From: Tychonema sp. LEGE 07203
GTDB taxonomy: Bacteria; Cyanobacteriota; Cyanobacteriia; Cyanobacteriales; Microcoleaceae
NCBI RefSeq assembly: GCF_015207285.1
Contig: NZ_JADEXD010000004.1
Location: 1-64,000, forward strand
DNA: 64,000 nucleotides
Direction: 5' to 3'
The notes under the pieces are model-generated. The model was not told the DNA's origin, searched no databases, and saw nothing but the letters and a program-made list of their open reading frames with translations. Shown here piece after piece: positions 44,977-53,791 of the stretch. The position numbers were made by a program, and so were the translations under genes. Each line of letters starts with the position of its first letter. The stretch's first letter is position 1.

Positions 44977-46245
44977 ATGAAAAACGAAATCCAGCGCACA
45001 GTTTTAGACAACGGTATCGTTGTCTTAGCAGCAGAGAATCCTGCTGCAGATATTATTTCAGCTAGGATATTCCTGCGGGCGGGTAGCCGCTGCGTACAGC
45101 CGGAACAAGCAGGATTGTGTCATTTGCTGTCGGCGGTAATGACTAAGGGAACCGATCGCCATTCTTCGCTGGAAATAGCCGAACGTGTAGAATCGGTGGG
45201 AGCGAGATTGGGTACAGACTCGACTACAGATTATTTTTTAGTCAGTGTGAAGACGGTTGCTGCCGATTTTCAAGACATTTTGGAATTGGCGGCGGAATTA
45301 ATGCGATCGCCCACTTTCCCGGAAGCTGAAGTCGAACTCGAACGCCGCATCGCCATATCAGCAATTCGATCGCAGCAAGAACAGCCATTTGCGATCGCCT
45401 TCGAGCAATTGCGACAGGCGATGTACAAAGAACATCCCTACGCTTTCTCTACCTTGGGCACGGAAGCTACGATGTCAAAGCTTACCCGAAACGATCTCGA
45501 ACAGTTCCACAAAACCTATTTTCGTCCCGACAATGTAGTTATTTCTGTAGCCGGCAGAATATCAACCGAAGATGCGATCGCCCTGATCGATCGCACTTTT
45601 GGAGACTGGAAAGCACCTTTAACACCCCTACCCACCTTAAACTTCTCCCCCCTCACGCCCTCCCCTCAAACCGTAGCTAAAGCGCAAGATACCCAGCAAT
45701 CAGTGATTTTGCTCGGCTACCTCGCACCCTCGGTAAAAAATCCCGACTACGCAGCAATTAAGTTGCTCAATACCTATTTGGGTAACGGTTTGTCGAGCCG
45801 GTTGTTTGTGGAATTGCGGGAAAAACGGGGCTTAGCTTACGATGTTTCCGCGCTCTACGCGACACGCTTAGACGCGGCTCAGTTTGTGGCGTACATGGGT
45901 ACAGCACCGGAAAATACGGTGACAGCTTTTGAAGGATTGCGTACTGAGGTCGATCGGCTAGCCAACACCCAACTAAGCGAAGAAGAATTGCAAGATTGCA
46001 AGAATAAAATGCTCGGTCAATATGCTTTAGGAAAACAAACTAATTCGCAAATTGCCCAAGTTTTAGGCTGGTACGAAATTTTGGAATTGGGAATTAAATT
46101 TGACGAGCAATTTCAAGCAGAAATTGCTGCAGTTACGACGGCCCAAGCTCAGGAAGCTGCTAAGAAATACTTCATCGAACCTTATATTTCTCTGGTGGGC
46201 CCGGAAGCGGCGATTCAGGAATTGGGTGTGATGGCTGTTTGTTGA
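44977..46245 (+). CDS. M16 family protein without zinc motif (partner subunit)
   Basis: The 422-residue protein aligns with M16 proteins along its length: FLRAGSRCVQPEQAGLCHLL, then FRPDNVVISVAGRI, and the substrate-pocket arginine/tyrosine region VELREKRGLAYDVSA. The zinc motif position reads CHLLSAVM, so HxxEH is not there, and the ERDVV-like Glu is replaced (ELERRIAIS). In known M16B pairs one subunit cuts and the other lacks the motif but supplies substrate-binding residues. This gene with its upstream neighbour is inferred to form such a heterodimer. Confidence 0.87.
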   Translation: MKNEIQRTVLDNGIVVLAAENPAADIISARIFLRAGSRCVQPEQAGLCHLLSAVMTKGTDRHSSLEIAERVESVGARLGTDSTTDYFLVSVKTVAADFQDILELAAELMRSPTFPEAEVELERRIAISAIRSQQEQPFAIAFEQLRQAMYKEHPYAFSTLGTEATMSKLTRNDLEQFHKTYFRPDNVVISVAGRISTEDAIALIDRTFGDWKAPLTPLPTLNFSPLTPSPQTVAKAQDTQQSVILLGYLAPSVKNPDYAAIKLLNTYLGNGLSSRLFVELREKRGLAYDVSALYATRLDAAQFVAYMGTAPENTVTAFEGLRTEVDRLANTQLSEEELQDCKNKMLGQYALGKQTNSQIAQVLGWYEILELGIKFDEQFQAEIAAVTTAQAQEAAKKYFIEPYISLVGPEAAIQELGVMAVC

Positions 46246-46645
46246 TAAATTTGTGATTTTACTCGTTACCAGGCAGAGCCTGGTAATGCAGAGCCTCCGG
46301 ATCTGCCTCCATTAAATGTTTGTTATCCAATCTTCAAATATTCAACTTCCAAGCCAGCCTAACTATTCAAAAGTAAAATTAATTCTTAGGCAAAGTCTGG
46401 GAATTAGTTTATCTAAAAAATATCTGCGTTTATCTGCGTTTATCTGCGGTTTTTGACAGTTAAAAAATTATGCAATAAGTTTACTACACAAAAGAAATGA
46501 TGTTATACCAATTTAAAAAAACCTTGCTACACCAAATAAATTAGAGGTTTTTACCTGTAGGGACACGGCACTGCCGTATCCGGTAATTTATGCTTCTGAC
46601 AGATAATTCATATACGATTAGTAACCGTAGCAACAATTTGTCAAA
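46246..46645. repeat. Dispersed repeats after the M16 pair
   Basis: CTCGTTACCAGGCAGAGCCT, then GGTAATG (46261-46287), is a hairpin and the inverse of a copy near 14939-14965. Near 46428-46456 is TATCTGCGTTTATCTGCGG. GACACGGCACTGCCGTATCC near 46563 is also found near 32990. No gene is seen. Confidence 0.6.
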
Positions 46646-47539
46646 ATGATGTTAATTCCAGTAACTCAAGTCAAATCTGGGTACAAGCCACAATCATTTG
46701 ACACCAGCATAGAAGCCGAATTGCTGATGTTTCAACTGTTGCAGCGGCTGACTCCACAAAAAAAAGTAACTCGCACTATCAACTTTAATCGAGCCGTGCG
46801 AAGCCTAGTAATATCGGGAATAGAAAGCCAGTACAATAGTGCAACTCCTGTATTAAAAAGGCAGGAATTTATCAAACTGCGCTTGGGTTCTAATTGGATA
46901 AATATTTTATCTTATACTTATAATTGGGGTGATTTCGTGATTCAAGATCCAATTTGGTTGGCGCGAAAAATAGCTGACATTCTGGAACCCTTAGACATTT
47001 CCTATTTAGTTGGTGGCTCTGTGGCAAGTTCTTTGCTGGGAGAAAACAGAGCTTCACAAAATTTAGATTTGATAATTAATATTTTACCACAGCAAGCGCC
47101 ACAACTAATCAGTGCCATGTCCGACGATTTTTATATTAGCGAGTCGGCAGTATTTGAAGCAATTACTCGAGCTGAAAGTTTGCCCCGCAAATCGTCTTTT
47201 AATGTAATTTATTTGCCTGCTATCGAAAAGGCTAAATTTTTTGTAATGAGTAATGACGATCCTTTCTCGGTTTCTGTGATGAAACGCCGCCAGTTGCACG
47301 TTGCGGGTGCTGCATCGGAGCGAGGAATTTATATTTATTCAGCCGAAGATATCATCCTCCAAAAACTCTGTTTCTACAAACAGAATGGTGGTGTTTTTAA
47401 AAGGCAGTGGAAAGATGTATTGGGTGTTATGAAAGTACAGGGCGATCGGCTAAATTTTAATTATTTAAGCGAATGGGGAGAATGTCTAAAAGTTGCAGAT
47501 TTGATAGCACAAGCGTTGCAGCAATCTGGATTAGAGTAG
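46646..47539 (+). CDS. Nucleotidyltransferase-fold-like protein
   Basis: The 297-residue protein has LVGGSVASSLLGENRASQNL, then DLII, at about residues 121-144. This G-G-S-x-A...S-x-D/N-L-D-L pattern resembles minimal nucleotidyltransferases of the AbiEii/DUF6036 kind. Its second Asp of the DxD pair is replaced here (NLDLI). The N-terminal ~90 residues are helical and have no recognised domain, and SAEDIILQKLCFYKQNGGVF (~232-251) is also found in AbiEii-like proteins. It may be a defence or toxin-type enzyme, or a housekeeping enzyme; no antitoxin partner is next to it. Confidence 0.6.
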   Translation: MMLIPVTQVKSGYKPQSFDTSIEAELLMFQLLQRLTPQKKVTRTINFNRAVRSLVISGIESQYNSATPVLKRQEFIKLRLGSNWINILSYTYNWGDFVIQDPIWLARKIADILEPLDISYLVGGSVASSLLGENRASQNLDLIINILPQQAPQLISAMSDDFYISESAVFEAITRAESLPRKSSFNVIYLPAIEKAKFFVMSNDDPFSVSVMKRRQLHVAGAASERGIYIYSAEDIILQKLCFYKQNGGVFKRQWKDVLGVMKVQGDRLNFNYLSEWGECLKVADLIAQALQQSGLE

Positions 47540-47779
47540 TCACATTCTCCCAAGTTGTGTATTTAACTTTTTAAGTTGATTAGGGTGCGTCAGATTGGGT
47601 GATTTGCCGATCGCCCAAAATCATAAACCGATCGACTCTACTGATTTCTGGGACGATCGCCCGCAAGCATTAAAAGCCACAAAAACATCAGTACGCTGCC
47701 ATTGAACCTTTCGTGTGGGCGATCGGTCTAAATCACATACAGGCCCATCAGGTCTAATCTATATGTACTTTTTTAGAAT

Positions 47780-49598
47780 ATGTACTTAGTAAAAAACTTT
47801 CACATTAAAAAAGAGCTGACTCCCTGGCTGGGCGGGCTCCTCGCCACCGGATTGATTGCAGGAGTAGGCTACACAGCTTACAGCCAATTCGCAGTCCAAC
47901 AGCGTAGCGAAACCGGGCGCAAGGAAAAAACCGTTGCTGTAGAAAGGCTCAACCTGCCGATTACAATTTCGGCAAACGGCACAATTGTCCCCGAACGTTC
48001 CGTCAACGTCAGCCCCAAAACTTCAGGAATGCTCAAAAGTTTGCTTGTCAGCGAAGGAGATAGCGTTGAAAAAGGGCAGATTCTCGCCTACATGGACGAC
48101 TCCAACCTGCAAGGGCAACTTACCCAAAATCGCGGACAACTCGCAAGCGCCGAAGCAAACTTGCAAAAATTGCTCAACGGCAATCGAACCCAAGATATTG
48201 CTGCGGCTAAGGCAGTTTTATCAGAACAACAGGCAAGTCTGGAAAAATTGCTCAACGGCAATCGAACCCAAGATGTTGCTGTAGCCGAGGCAAAACTAGC
48301 AGAACAACAGGCAAACTTGCAAAAATTGCTCAACGGCAATCGAACCCAAGATGTTGCTGTCGCCGAGGCAAAACTAGCAGAACAACAGGCAAATTTACAA
48401 AAATTGCTTGAGGGGAAATCGGCCTGAAGATATCGCCCAAGCAAGTGCCAAACTCAAAGATGCTGAATACGCTGAAAATCAGGCAGAGGAAGAGTTTCAG
48501 AGAAATCAAGAACTCTATAATGCTGGAGCCATTGCTTTGCAAATTGTCAACAATTCCCGCACCGCGCGCGATCGAGCCGGCACGCAAGTCAAACAAGCCG
48601 AACAAGCTGTAGCTTTGCTGAAAGCGGGTGCTCGCCCCCAAGAAATCGCAGCAGCGAGGGCTGCAGTGGAGCAGAAACGGCAAGCTGTGGCCCTAGCGCG
48701 ATCGGGCGCGCGCCCCGAAGATATCGCTGCAGGACGGGCTGCAGTGGAGCAAAAACGGCAAGCTTTGGCCTTGGTGCGATCGGGCGCGCGCCCCGAAGAA
48801 ATCGCCCAAGCCCGCGCCGCTGTCGAGCAAAAACAGCAAGCTTTGGCGCTGCTAGAAGCCGGTTCTCGCCCCGAAGAAATCGACCAAGCCCGCGCCCAAG
48901 TTCTCTCCGCTAAAGGCAGCCTGCAAAGCGTTCAAGCCCTGATCGATGACACTGTGTTGCGGGCTCCTTTTAGCGGCACTGTCACCCGCAAATACGCAGA
49001 TCCGGGCGCTTTCGTGACTCCCACGACGGCGGGAAGTGCAGTTTCTTCGGCAACTTCTTCTTCGATTTTGTCCTTAGCTTCAAAAAATCAATTAATCGCA
49101 AACGTAGCAGAAACTAATATTGCTCAGATTCAGATCGGCCAAGCTGCGTCTATTCAAGCCGATGCTTTTGCAGGAAAGACTTTTGCCGGTAAAATCACTC
49201 AAATTTCGCCTCAGTCGATCGTCCAGCAAAATGTAACGAGTTTCGAGGTAAAAGCCGCAATTATTAATGATGATAAAGAAATACTGCGTTCTGGGATGAA
49301 TGTCAACGTAGAGTTTAAAGCAGGCGAACTCAAAAAGGTTTTGGTAGTCCCCACTGTGGCAATTGTCCGCCAACAAAGAGAAACTGGAGTATTTGTTCCC
49401 GGTGGAAAAGATGGCAAACCTGCTTTTATGCCGATTAAAACTGGTATGACGGTGGATGACAAGACAGAAGTGCGATCGGGTTTGAAAGGAAATGAAAAAG
49501 TGCTGATTAGTGTACCCGCCGGATTGCGGCCGAAATCCCAAAATCCATCGGGCGGGATACCGGGTTTGCAACCAGGTGGTAGAACGCGATTGCGTTAG
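47780..49598 (+). pseudogene. HlyD/DevB-type membrane fusion protein with frameshift in repeat array
   Basis: The first part (ends 48427) has a TM anchor (~20-38), a biotinyl-lipoyl-like half (SPKTSGMLKSLLVSEGDSV, then EKGQILAYMDDS) and three copies of a 26-residue coiled-coil unit (LLNGNRTQDVAVAEAKLAEQ). At 48412-48415 there is a run of four G. With three G the frame would read LLEGNRPEDIAQA and go on into the second part (from ~48411 to 49598). That part has four more 26-residue units (SGARPEEIAQARAAVEQKQQ type), LIDDTVLRAPFSGTVTRKY and the beta-barrel. So one G insertion splits a ~600-residue adaptor. Sequencing error, true mutation or recoding are all possible. Confidence 0.8.
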
Positions 49599-49783
49599 TG
49601 GGAAAAATGAAGAAAGAAAGCACAACACAGATTAATTATCGAGCATAAATCATATTAAATATTTTGGCATCAGAAATATCGATCTCTTTCTTCTCTCCCT
49701 CTGTGTTCTCTGCGCTCTCTGCGGTAAAAAAATCTTAATCCTCACCAATTAGCCATTACCTATTACCTATTCCCAACTACCTA

Positions 49784-51049
49784 ATGAAATCAAAAACTCG
49801 CCCACCTATCAAGAAAATATCCAACGTTCAAATCGCCTTCATGGCGACAGAAGCGCTGTGGAATAACAAATTGCGTACCAGTTTAACCATGCTGGGCGTA
49901 ATTATTGGAATATCTTCAGTAATTGCCATTACTTCGGTAGGACAAGGAGTCCAAAAATCAACAGAAGAACAGTTAAAATCTTTGGGTACAAACGTGCTGT
50001 TGGTGTTATCCGGCGCTTCTCGAACTGGCGGTGTCAGTCAGGGAAGCGGTTCTGCTACTACCCTAACTTGGGATGACGCAAAGGCGATCGGCAAACAAGC
50101 TCCCGCAGTTAAGGCAATTTCCGCTTATTTGCAGCGCCAAGTGCAAATCGTTTACGGCGGACAAAATTCATTTACTGCTATCTTGGGAACAGATTTAAAC
50201 TATCCCGATGTGAAGAACATTCAACCCCAACAAGGACGTTTTTTTAACGAGGATGAGTTGAATGCTGCTGAGCCAGTAGTCGTCCTCGGTTCTAAGGTGC
50301 GGGACGAACTTTTTGGAGCCGGAGCTAATGCGCTATCCTCCGATATTCGCATTCAGGGAAACCGCTACAAGGTGATTGGAGTGATGGAAACCAAGGGGTC
50401 TGTAGGGGGAACCGATCGGGACGATCGAGTGTATATTCCCCTCAAAAATATGTCTTCGCGGATTGTGGGGAGAAATTCTTTAGCGGGGATTGCAATATCA
50501 GGTTTTTGGTTGGAAACTGCCGGCGAAGCGGATTTAGCGGATGCTCAATTTCAAGTGGAAAATATCCTGCGCTTGCGCCACAATATTTATCCGCCGCAAC
50601 CGGATGATTTTCGAGTTATCAATCAAACTGAGATTGTTAATACTTTCAGCAATGTGATAGGTTTATTTACGGTGATGGTGGGAGCGATCGCCGGAATTTC
50701 CTTGGTAGTTGGCGGCATCGGTATTGCTAATATTATGTTGGTGTCTGTGGTGGAGCGGACTAAGGAAATCGGAATTCGCAAAGCGGTAGGTGCTACTAAT
50801 GCAGCAATTCTGATTCAATTTATGGCGGAATCTATTTTAGTTTCCACCGTGGGGGGAACGGCGGGTATTGGGTTGGGAATTGCAAGATCCTTTGGGGCCG
50901 CGACAGCCTTCAAATTTCCATTTGTGGTTTCTGTCTGGTCGATATCAGCAGGTTTTGGGCTATCTTTTACCGTCGGGTTGTTAGCTGGAGTATTGCCGGC
51001 CAGGAATGCGGCTCGCTTAGATCCGATCGCAGCTTTACGCAATGATTGA
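49784..51049 (+). CDS. MacB/DevC-type ABC transporter permease
   Basis: The 421-residue protein has an N-terminal TM helix (LTMLGVIIGISSVIAITSVG), a large periplasmic MacB-core domain (about 70-270), and three TM helices with the FtsX signature KEIGIRKAVGATNAAI. It ends with LDPIAALRND. It should work with the upstream membrane fusion protein and an ATPase to export a substrate (in the heterocyst-type DevBCA systems glycolipids; here unknown). No ATP-binding gene follows; the next gene is on the other strand. Confidence 0.88.
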   Translation: MKSKTRPPIKKISNVQIAFMATEALWNNKLRTSLTMLGVIIGISSVIAITSVGQGVQKSTEEQLKSLGTNVLLVLSGASRTGGVSQGSGSATTLTWDDAKAIGKQAPAVKAISAYLQRQVQIVYGGQNSFTAILGTDLNYPDVKNIQPQQGRFFNEDELNAAEPVVVLGSKVRDELFGAGANALSSDIRIQGNRYKVIGVMETKGSVGGTDRDDRVYIPLKNMSSRIVGRNSLAGIAISGFWLETAGEADLADAQFQVENILRLRHNIYPPQPDDFRVINQTEIVNTFSNVIGLFTVMVGAIAGISLVVGGIGIANIMLVSVVERTKEIGIRKAVGATNAAILIQFMAESILVSTVGGTAGIGLGIARSFGAATAFKFPFVVSVWSISAGFGLSFTVGLLAGVLPARNAARLDPIAALRND

Positions 51050-51066
51050 AGTGTACTCATCCGCGT

Positions 51067-52530
51067 TTATCTGCGTGCATCTGCGGTTAAAGATTCCAAA
51101 TCTGCCAGCAATGTTAGATTGAGACAATTTAAGATACTAGATTTAATCGGGCGCTTTTCATCCCAAAATACCATTGATGAATAAAAGCTAATTGCAGCAG
51201 ATGAATTCAAAATCTCAAAAGTTTTACGTGCGATTCCCTCGTCTTCAAAGCTGACAAAATAAACAGTATCATCAAATATTACAGGTTTATTAGCAATTGC
51301 ACCAATTAATCTGAAATTCAAATTTTTATAAAGTCCGCAAATGGCTCTTTTCCAAGATTTAAAACTATAATCGCCAACTCCAAAAACAGAAAAGCGAGGA
51401 TTATGTTGATAAATCTTGCTTTTGCGATTGTCTAGATATGGTGCGTTATCTTCGAGATAACGCCAGGTTTTAGGAGCTATTTGTCTGATAGATTCGGTTG
51501 ATTCGCCAATAAATTTTTGAGTTACTAAAATATAGCGATTTGTGGCATTAATGCGATTTTGAGCGACATCCGAGCCTTTAAGTAGCGGAAATAGATAAGT
51601 TTCCTCAAGCTCGACAGCTTCCCCAAATCCATTGACAAAAAGATTATCAATTTTCCGAAACTCCATCACATTCGAGCAGTCATGCTTTACCCCCGATCGC
51701 CATTTCGTACCTGATTTAACAGCATATAAATTACTCAATTTATTGAAAGAATCTATATCTTTAATTAGAAGATTATTTTGATAGCCTATGCGGTGGGATT
51801 CTGAACTTTCTAAACTGCTAAATACATCGCAGAAGTAGTTTTGTGAGCTTGAGTCAAACTGACAAAATAACAAACAGGCATCCACATTTGCATTAAAATA
51901 CTTTTTAGCATCTATTTTGTAAGTTGCACACCTAGCGAGATTAAGTTTTTTTGAATGAATGTAGTTCAATAACTTTCTGGCAACAGAAGTCTTGCAAAGC
52001 ATTGCCAGAGTTGCGTCACGATTTTGCAACCAATGAATTGCTTTAATTAGCATCCATTCTGAGATGTCAAAATTACTTTTACCTGTGAGTGCATCTAAAC
52101 CAGCGTGCTTTTGAAAATTACTTTTTTTAGGCAAATTTTCACTACCAATAGTTCCTTGGTGTGAGTTTGTCACCCAAGGAAAGTTACCAAGTACCAACAC
52201 CTGATGATTGAATTGCTTAATTAATGATGTCCAGTCAAACTCAAAAAAATCTCCGTGCTTAACCTCACATCTCTCATCCTGTAACAATTCATGTTTGGCT
52301 CGTAATTCTGTTAAGTAAATTTGATTGATTTCAACTCCGATAATCTTGCTGGCGGATGGAAAGGAATTTACAGCAGCTTGAATGAAATTACCTATCCCGC
52401 AAGTTGGCTCAATGATGACTTTGGGGTTAATATCAAGTTCTATCAATTTCCGACACACCATCTCAGCTAATTCTGGGGGTGTTTGAAAATCTCCGTATTC
52501 TAGTTTTGTTTTGCGAACTGTGGAAATCAT
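51067..52530 (-). CDS. N6-adenine DNA methyltransferase (Eco57I/TaqI-like), orphan
   Basis: The 487-residue protein has SAM motif I (IIEPTCGIGNFIQAAVN), acidic motif II (IIGVEINQIYL) and the catalytic motif IV in variant form (VLGNFPWVTN rather than NPPY/NPPF). A C-terminal half with SVFGVGDYSFKSWKRAICGL resembles a target-recognition domain. It should methylate adenine in a specific DNA site. No restriction endonuclease is beside it. The last ten codons (ending LTADARR) lie inside a dispersed ACCGCAGATGCACGCAGATA repeat, so the C-terminus may have been altered by repeat insertion. It is divergent from higB. Confidence 0.85.
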   Translation of the reverse strand: MISTVRKTKLEYGDFQTPPELAEMVCRKLIELDINPKVIIEPTCGIGNFIQAAVNSFPSASKIIGVEINQIYLTELRAKHELLQDERCEVKHGDFFEFDWTSLIKQFNHQVLVLGNFPWVTNSHQGTIGSENLPKKSNFQKHAGLDALTGKSNFDISEWMLIKAIHWLQNRDATLAMLCKTSVARKLLNYIHSKKLNLARCATYKIDAKKYFNANVDACLLFCQFDSSSQNYFCDVFSSLESSESHRIGYQNNLLIKDIDSFNKLSNLYAVKSGTKWRSGVKHDCSNVMEFRKIDNLFVNGFGEAVELEETYLFPLLKGSDVAQNRINATNRYILVTQKFIGESTESIRQIAPKTWRYLEDNAPYLDNRKSKIYQHNPRFSVFGVGDYSFKSWKRAICGLYKNLNFRLIGAIANKPVIFDDTVYFVSFEDEGIARKTFEILNSSAAISFYSSMVFWDEKRPIKSSILNCLNLTLLADLESLTADARR

Positions 52531-52720
52531 AAGTTAAATCTATAAACTGCGATAACGCCGTCTTGTTGTCCGGCACGCTCAATTACTCTGCCATACTGAA
52601 GTCGCCATTGTAAAGAATTTCTACGGCTATGATGTTGCGATCGCACTTACAAATGTTTATAATATGACAAGTACGTAAGTCACGAACAAAATCTGGTGTA
52701 GTTTGGAAAAAAAGGCTCAG

Positions 52721-53020
52721 ATGCGTGTTATTAGCCGAAAAGTTCTGCGAGATTTCTGTGAAAGCCATGCAGATTCCTGTGAGGCACTTTATGAGTGGTA
52801 TAGAGTGTCAAGTAAAGCCCAATGGCAAAACCTAATTGATGTTCAGCAGACTTATCCAAAAGCGGAGGCTGTAGGGAATTTTACCGTATTTAATATAAAA
52901 GGAAATCGATATCGGCTGATAGTCGATCTGGTTTACGTTTCTCAAAGAATCTACATCAAATATGTTTTGACTCACGCTGAGTATGATAAGGATGAGTGGA
53001 AAAATGATCCGTACTTTTGA
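52721..53020 (+). CDS. higB: HigB-type toxin (RelE superfamily mRNA interferase)
   Basis: The 99-residue protein starts MRVISRKVLRDFCESHADSC and contains LYEWYRVSSKAQWQNLIDVQ, then FNIKGNRYRLIVDLVYVSQR and YIKYVLTHAEYDKDEWKNDP. These match the HigB family (PF09907-type). The toxin cuts mRNA at the ribosome. It overlaps its antitoxin gene by about 17 bases in a toxin-first order, typical for HigBA. The upstream in-frame start six codons earlier is less likely. Confidence 0.88.
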   Translation: MRVISRKVLRDFCESHADSCEALYEWYRVSSKAQWQNLIDVQQTYPKAEAVGNFTVFNIKGNRYRLIVDLVYVSQRIYIKYVLTHAEYDKDEWKNDPYF

Positions 53021-53423
53021 TGCAAAATCTTATACAAATTTACTGATTCGGTATCAACCAAAACCGATCGCAAATGAAGCAGAAAACGATGCCGCACTCG
53101 CTCTCGCTAGCGAACTGGAACACCGCCCTATGCGATCGCCGGAGGAAGAGCTATTTCTGGAGCTTTTGATAACGTTGATTGAAAAATTTGAAGCTGAAAC
53201 TTATCCAATTCCTGCGGGGGATGCTGCCTCAATTTTGCGACATCTAATGGATGCAAGAGATTTGGACAAGTCGGATTTAATTCCACTTTTGGGGACGGAA
53301 ACAGAGGTTGAAAAGATTCTTGTCAGTCGAAGGGCGATCGCCATAGATGAAGCCAGAAAACTAGCTGATTTTTTCGGAGTAGATATTAGTTTGTTTCTCG
53401 AATTGCGCTCGCACCCTGTCTAA
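53004..53423 (+). CDS. higA: HigA-type antitoxin
   Basis: The 139-residue protein (ATG at 53004; another ATG at 52992 is possible) has a C-terminal XRE-type helix-turn-helix: AASILRHLMDARDLDKSDLI, then LVSRRAIAIDEARKLADFFG and VDISLFL. It pairs with HigB upstream, binding the toxin and probably repressing the shared promoter in the 52531-52720 region. The N-terminal ~70 residues are specific to cyanobacterial HigA. Confidence 0.88.
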   Translation: MIRTFDAKSYTNLLIRYQPKPIANEAENDAALALASELEHRPMRSPEEELFLELLITLIEKFEAETYPIPAGDAASILRHLMDARDLDKSDLIPLLGTETEVEKILVSRRAIAIDEARKLADFFGVDISLFLELRSHPV

Positions 53424-53460
53424 CCGCAAAAGTAAGCAAAAAGCCCGCAAGTTGTTTTAT

Positions 53461-53670
53461 TTATGCTGTAACCATTTCGGGTTTGCGATCGGGTGATGCT
53501 GGCTCAAAGTACAACACCATGATTTGCTCTGGATGCAGCCCGACAGACTCATAAGTACGTCCGTTGCGATCGCTAAATTCAACCTCAAACGCTGCACCAT
53601 CAGCCAACAGTTCAACCACAGTCCCTACTTGTCCGCGCCACAGGTTGTATTCAGGAATGTCAAGTGTCAA
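53461..53670 (-). CDS. DUF4926 protein, start unclear
   Basis: The frame gives 69 residues from a TTG at 53670: DIPEYNLWRGQVGTVVELLA, then AFEVEFSDRNGRTYESVGLH. This is the DUF4926 family, often found with toxin-antitoxin genes. Family members start earlier, with an LLDVVVLTHDIPEY-type sequence. Here the upstream codons still read LNYLDVVVLTLDIPEY, but no ATG, GTG or TTG is present before an in-frame stop, so the normal start seems lost. Confidence 0.7.
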   Translation of the reverse strand: MTLDIPEYNLWRGQVGTVVELLADGAAFEVEFSDRNGRTYESVGLHPEQIMVLYFEPASPDRKPEMVTA

Positions 53671-53791
53671 GACAACGACATCTAGATAATTTAATTGTAT
53701 TCTTTGTCACTCTTATTACCTCCAGACATTACAGAGGATAGCAGGTTGTTAATCTCGGAATCTCCGAATCACGATCGATGACTATTCCCTA

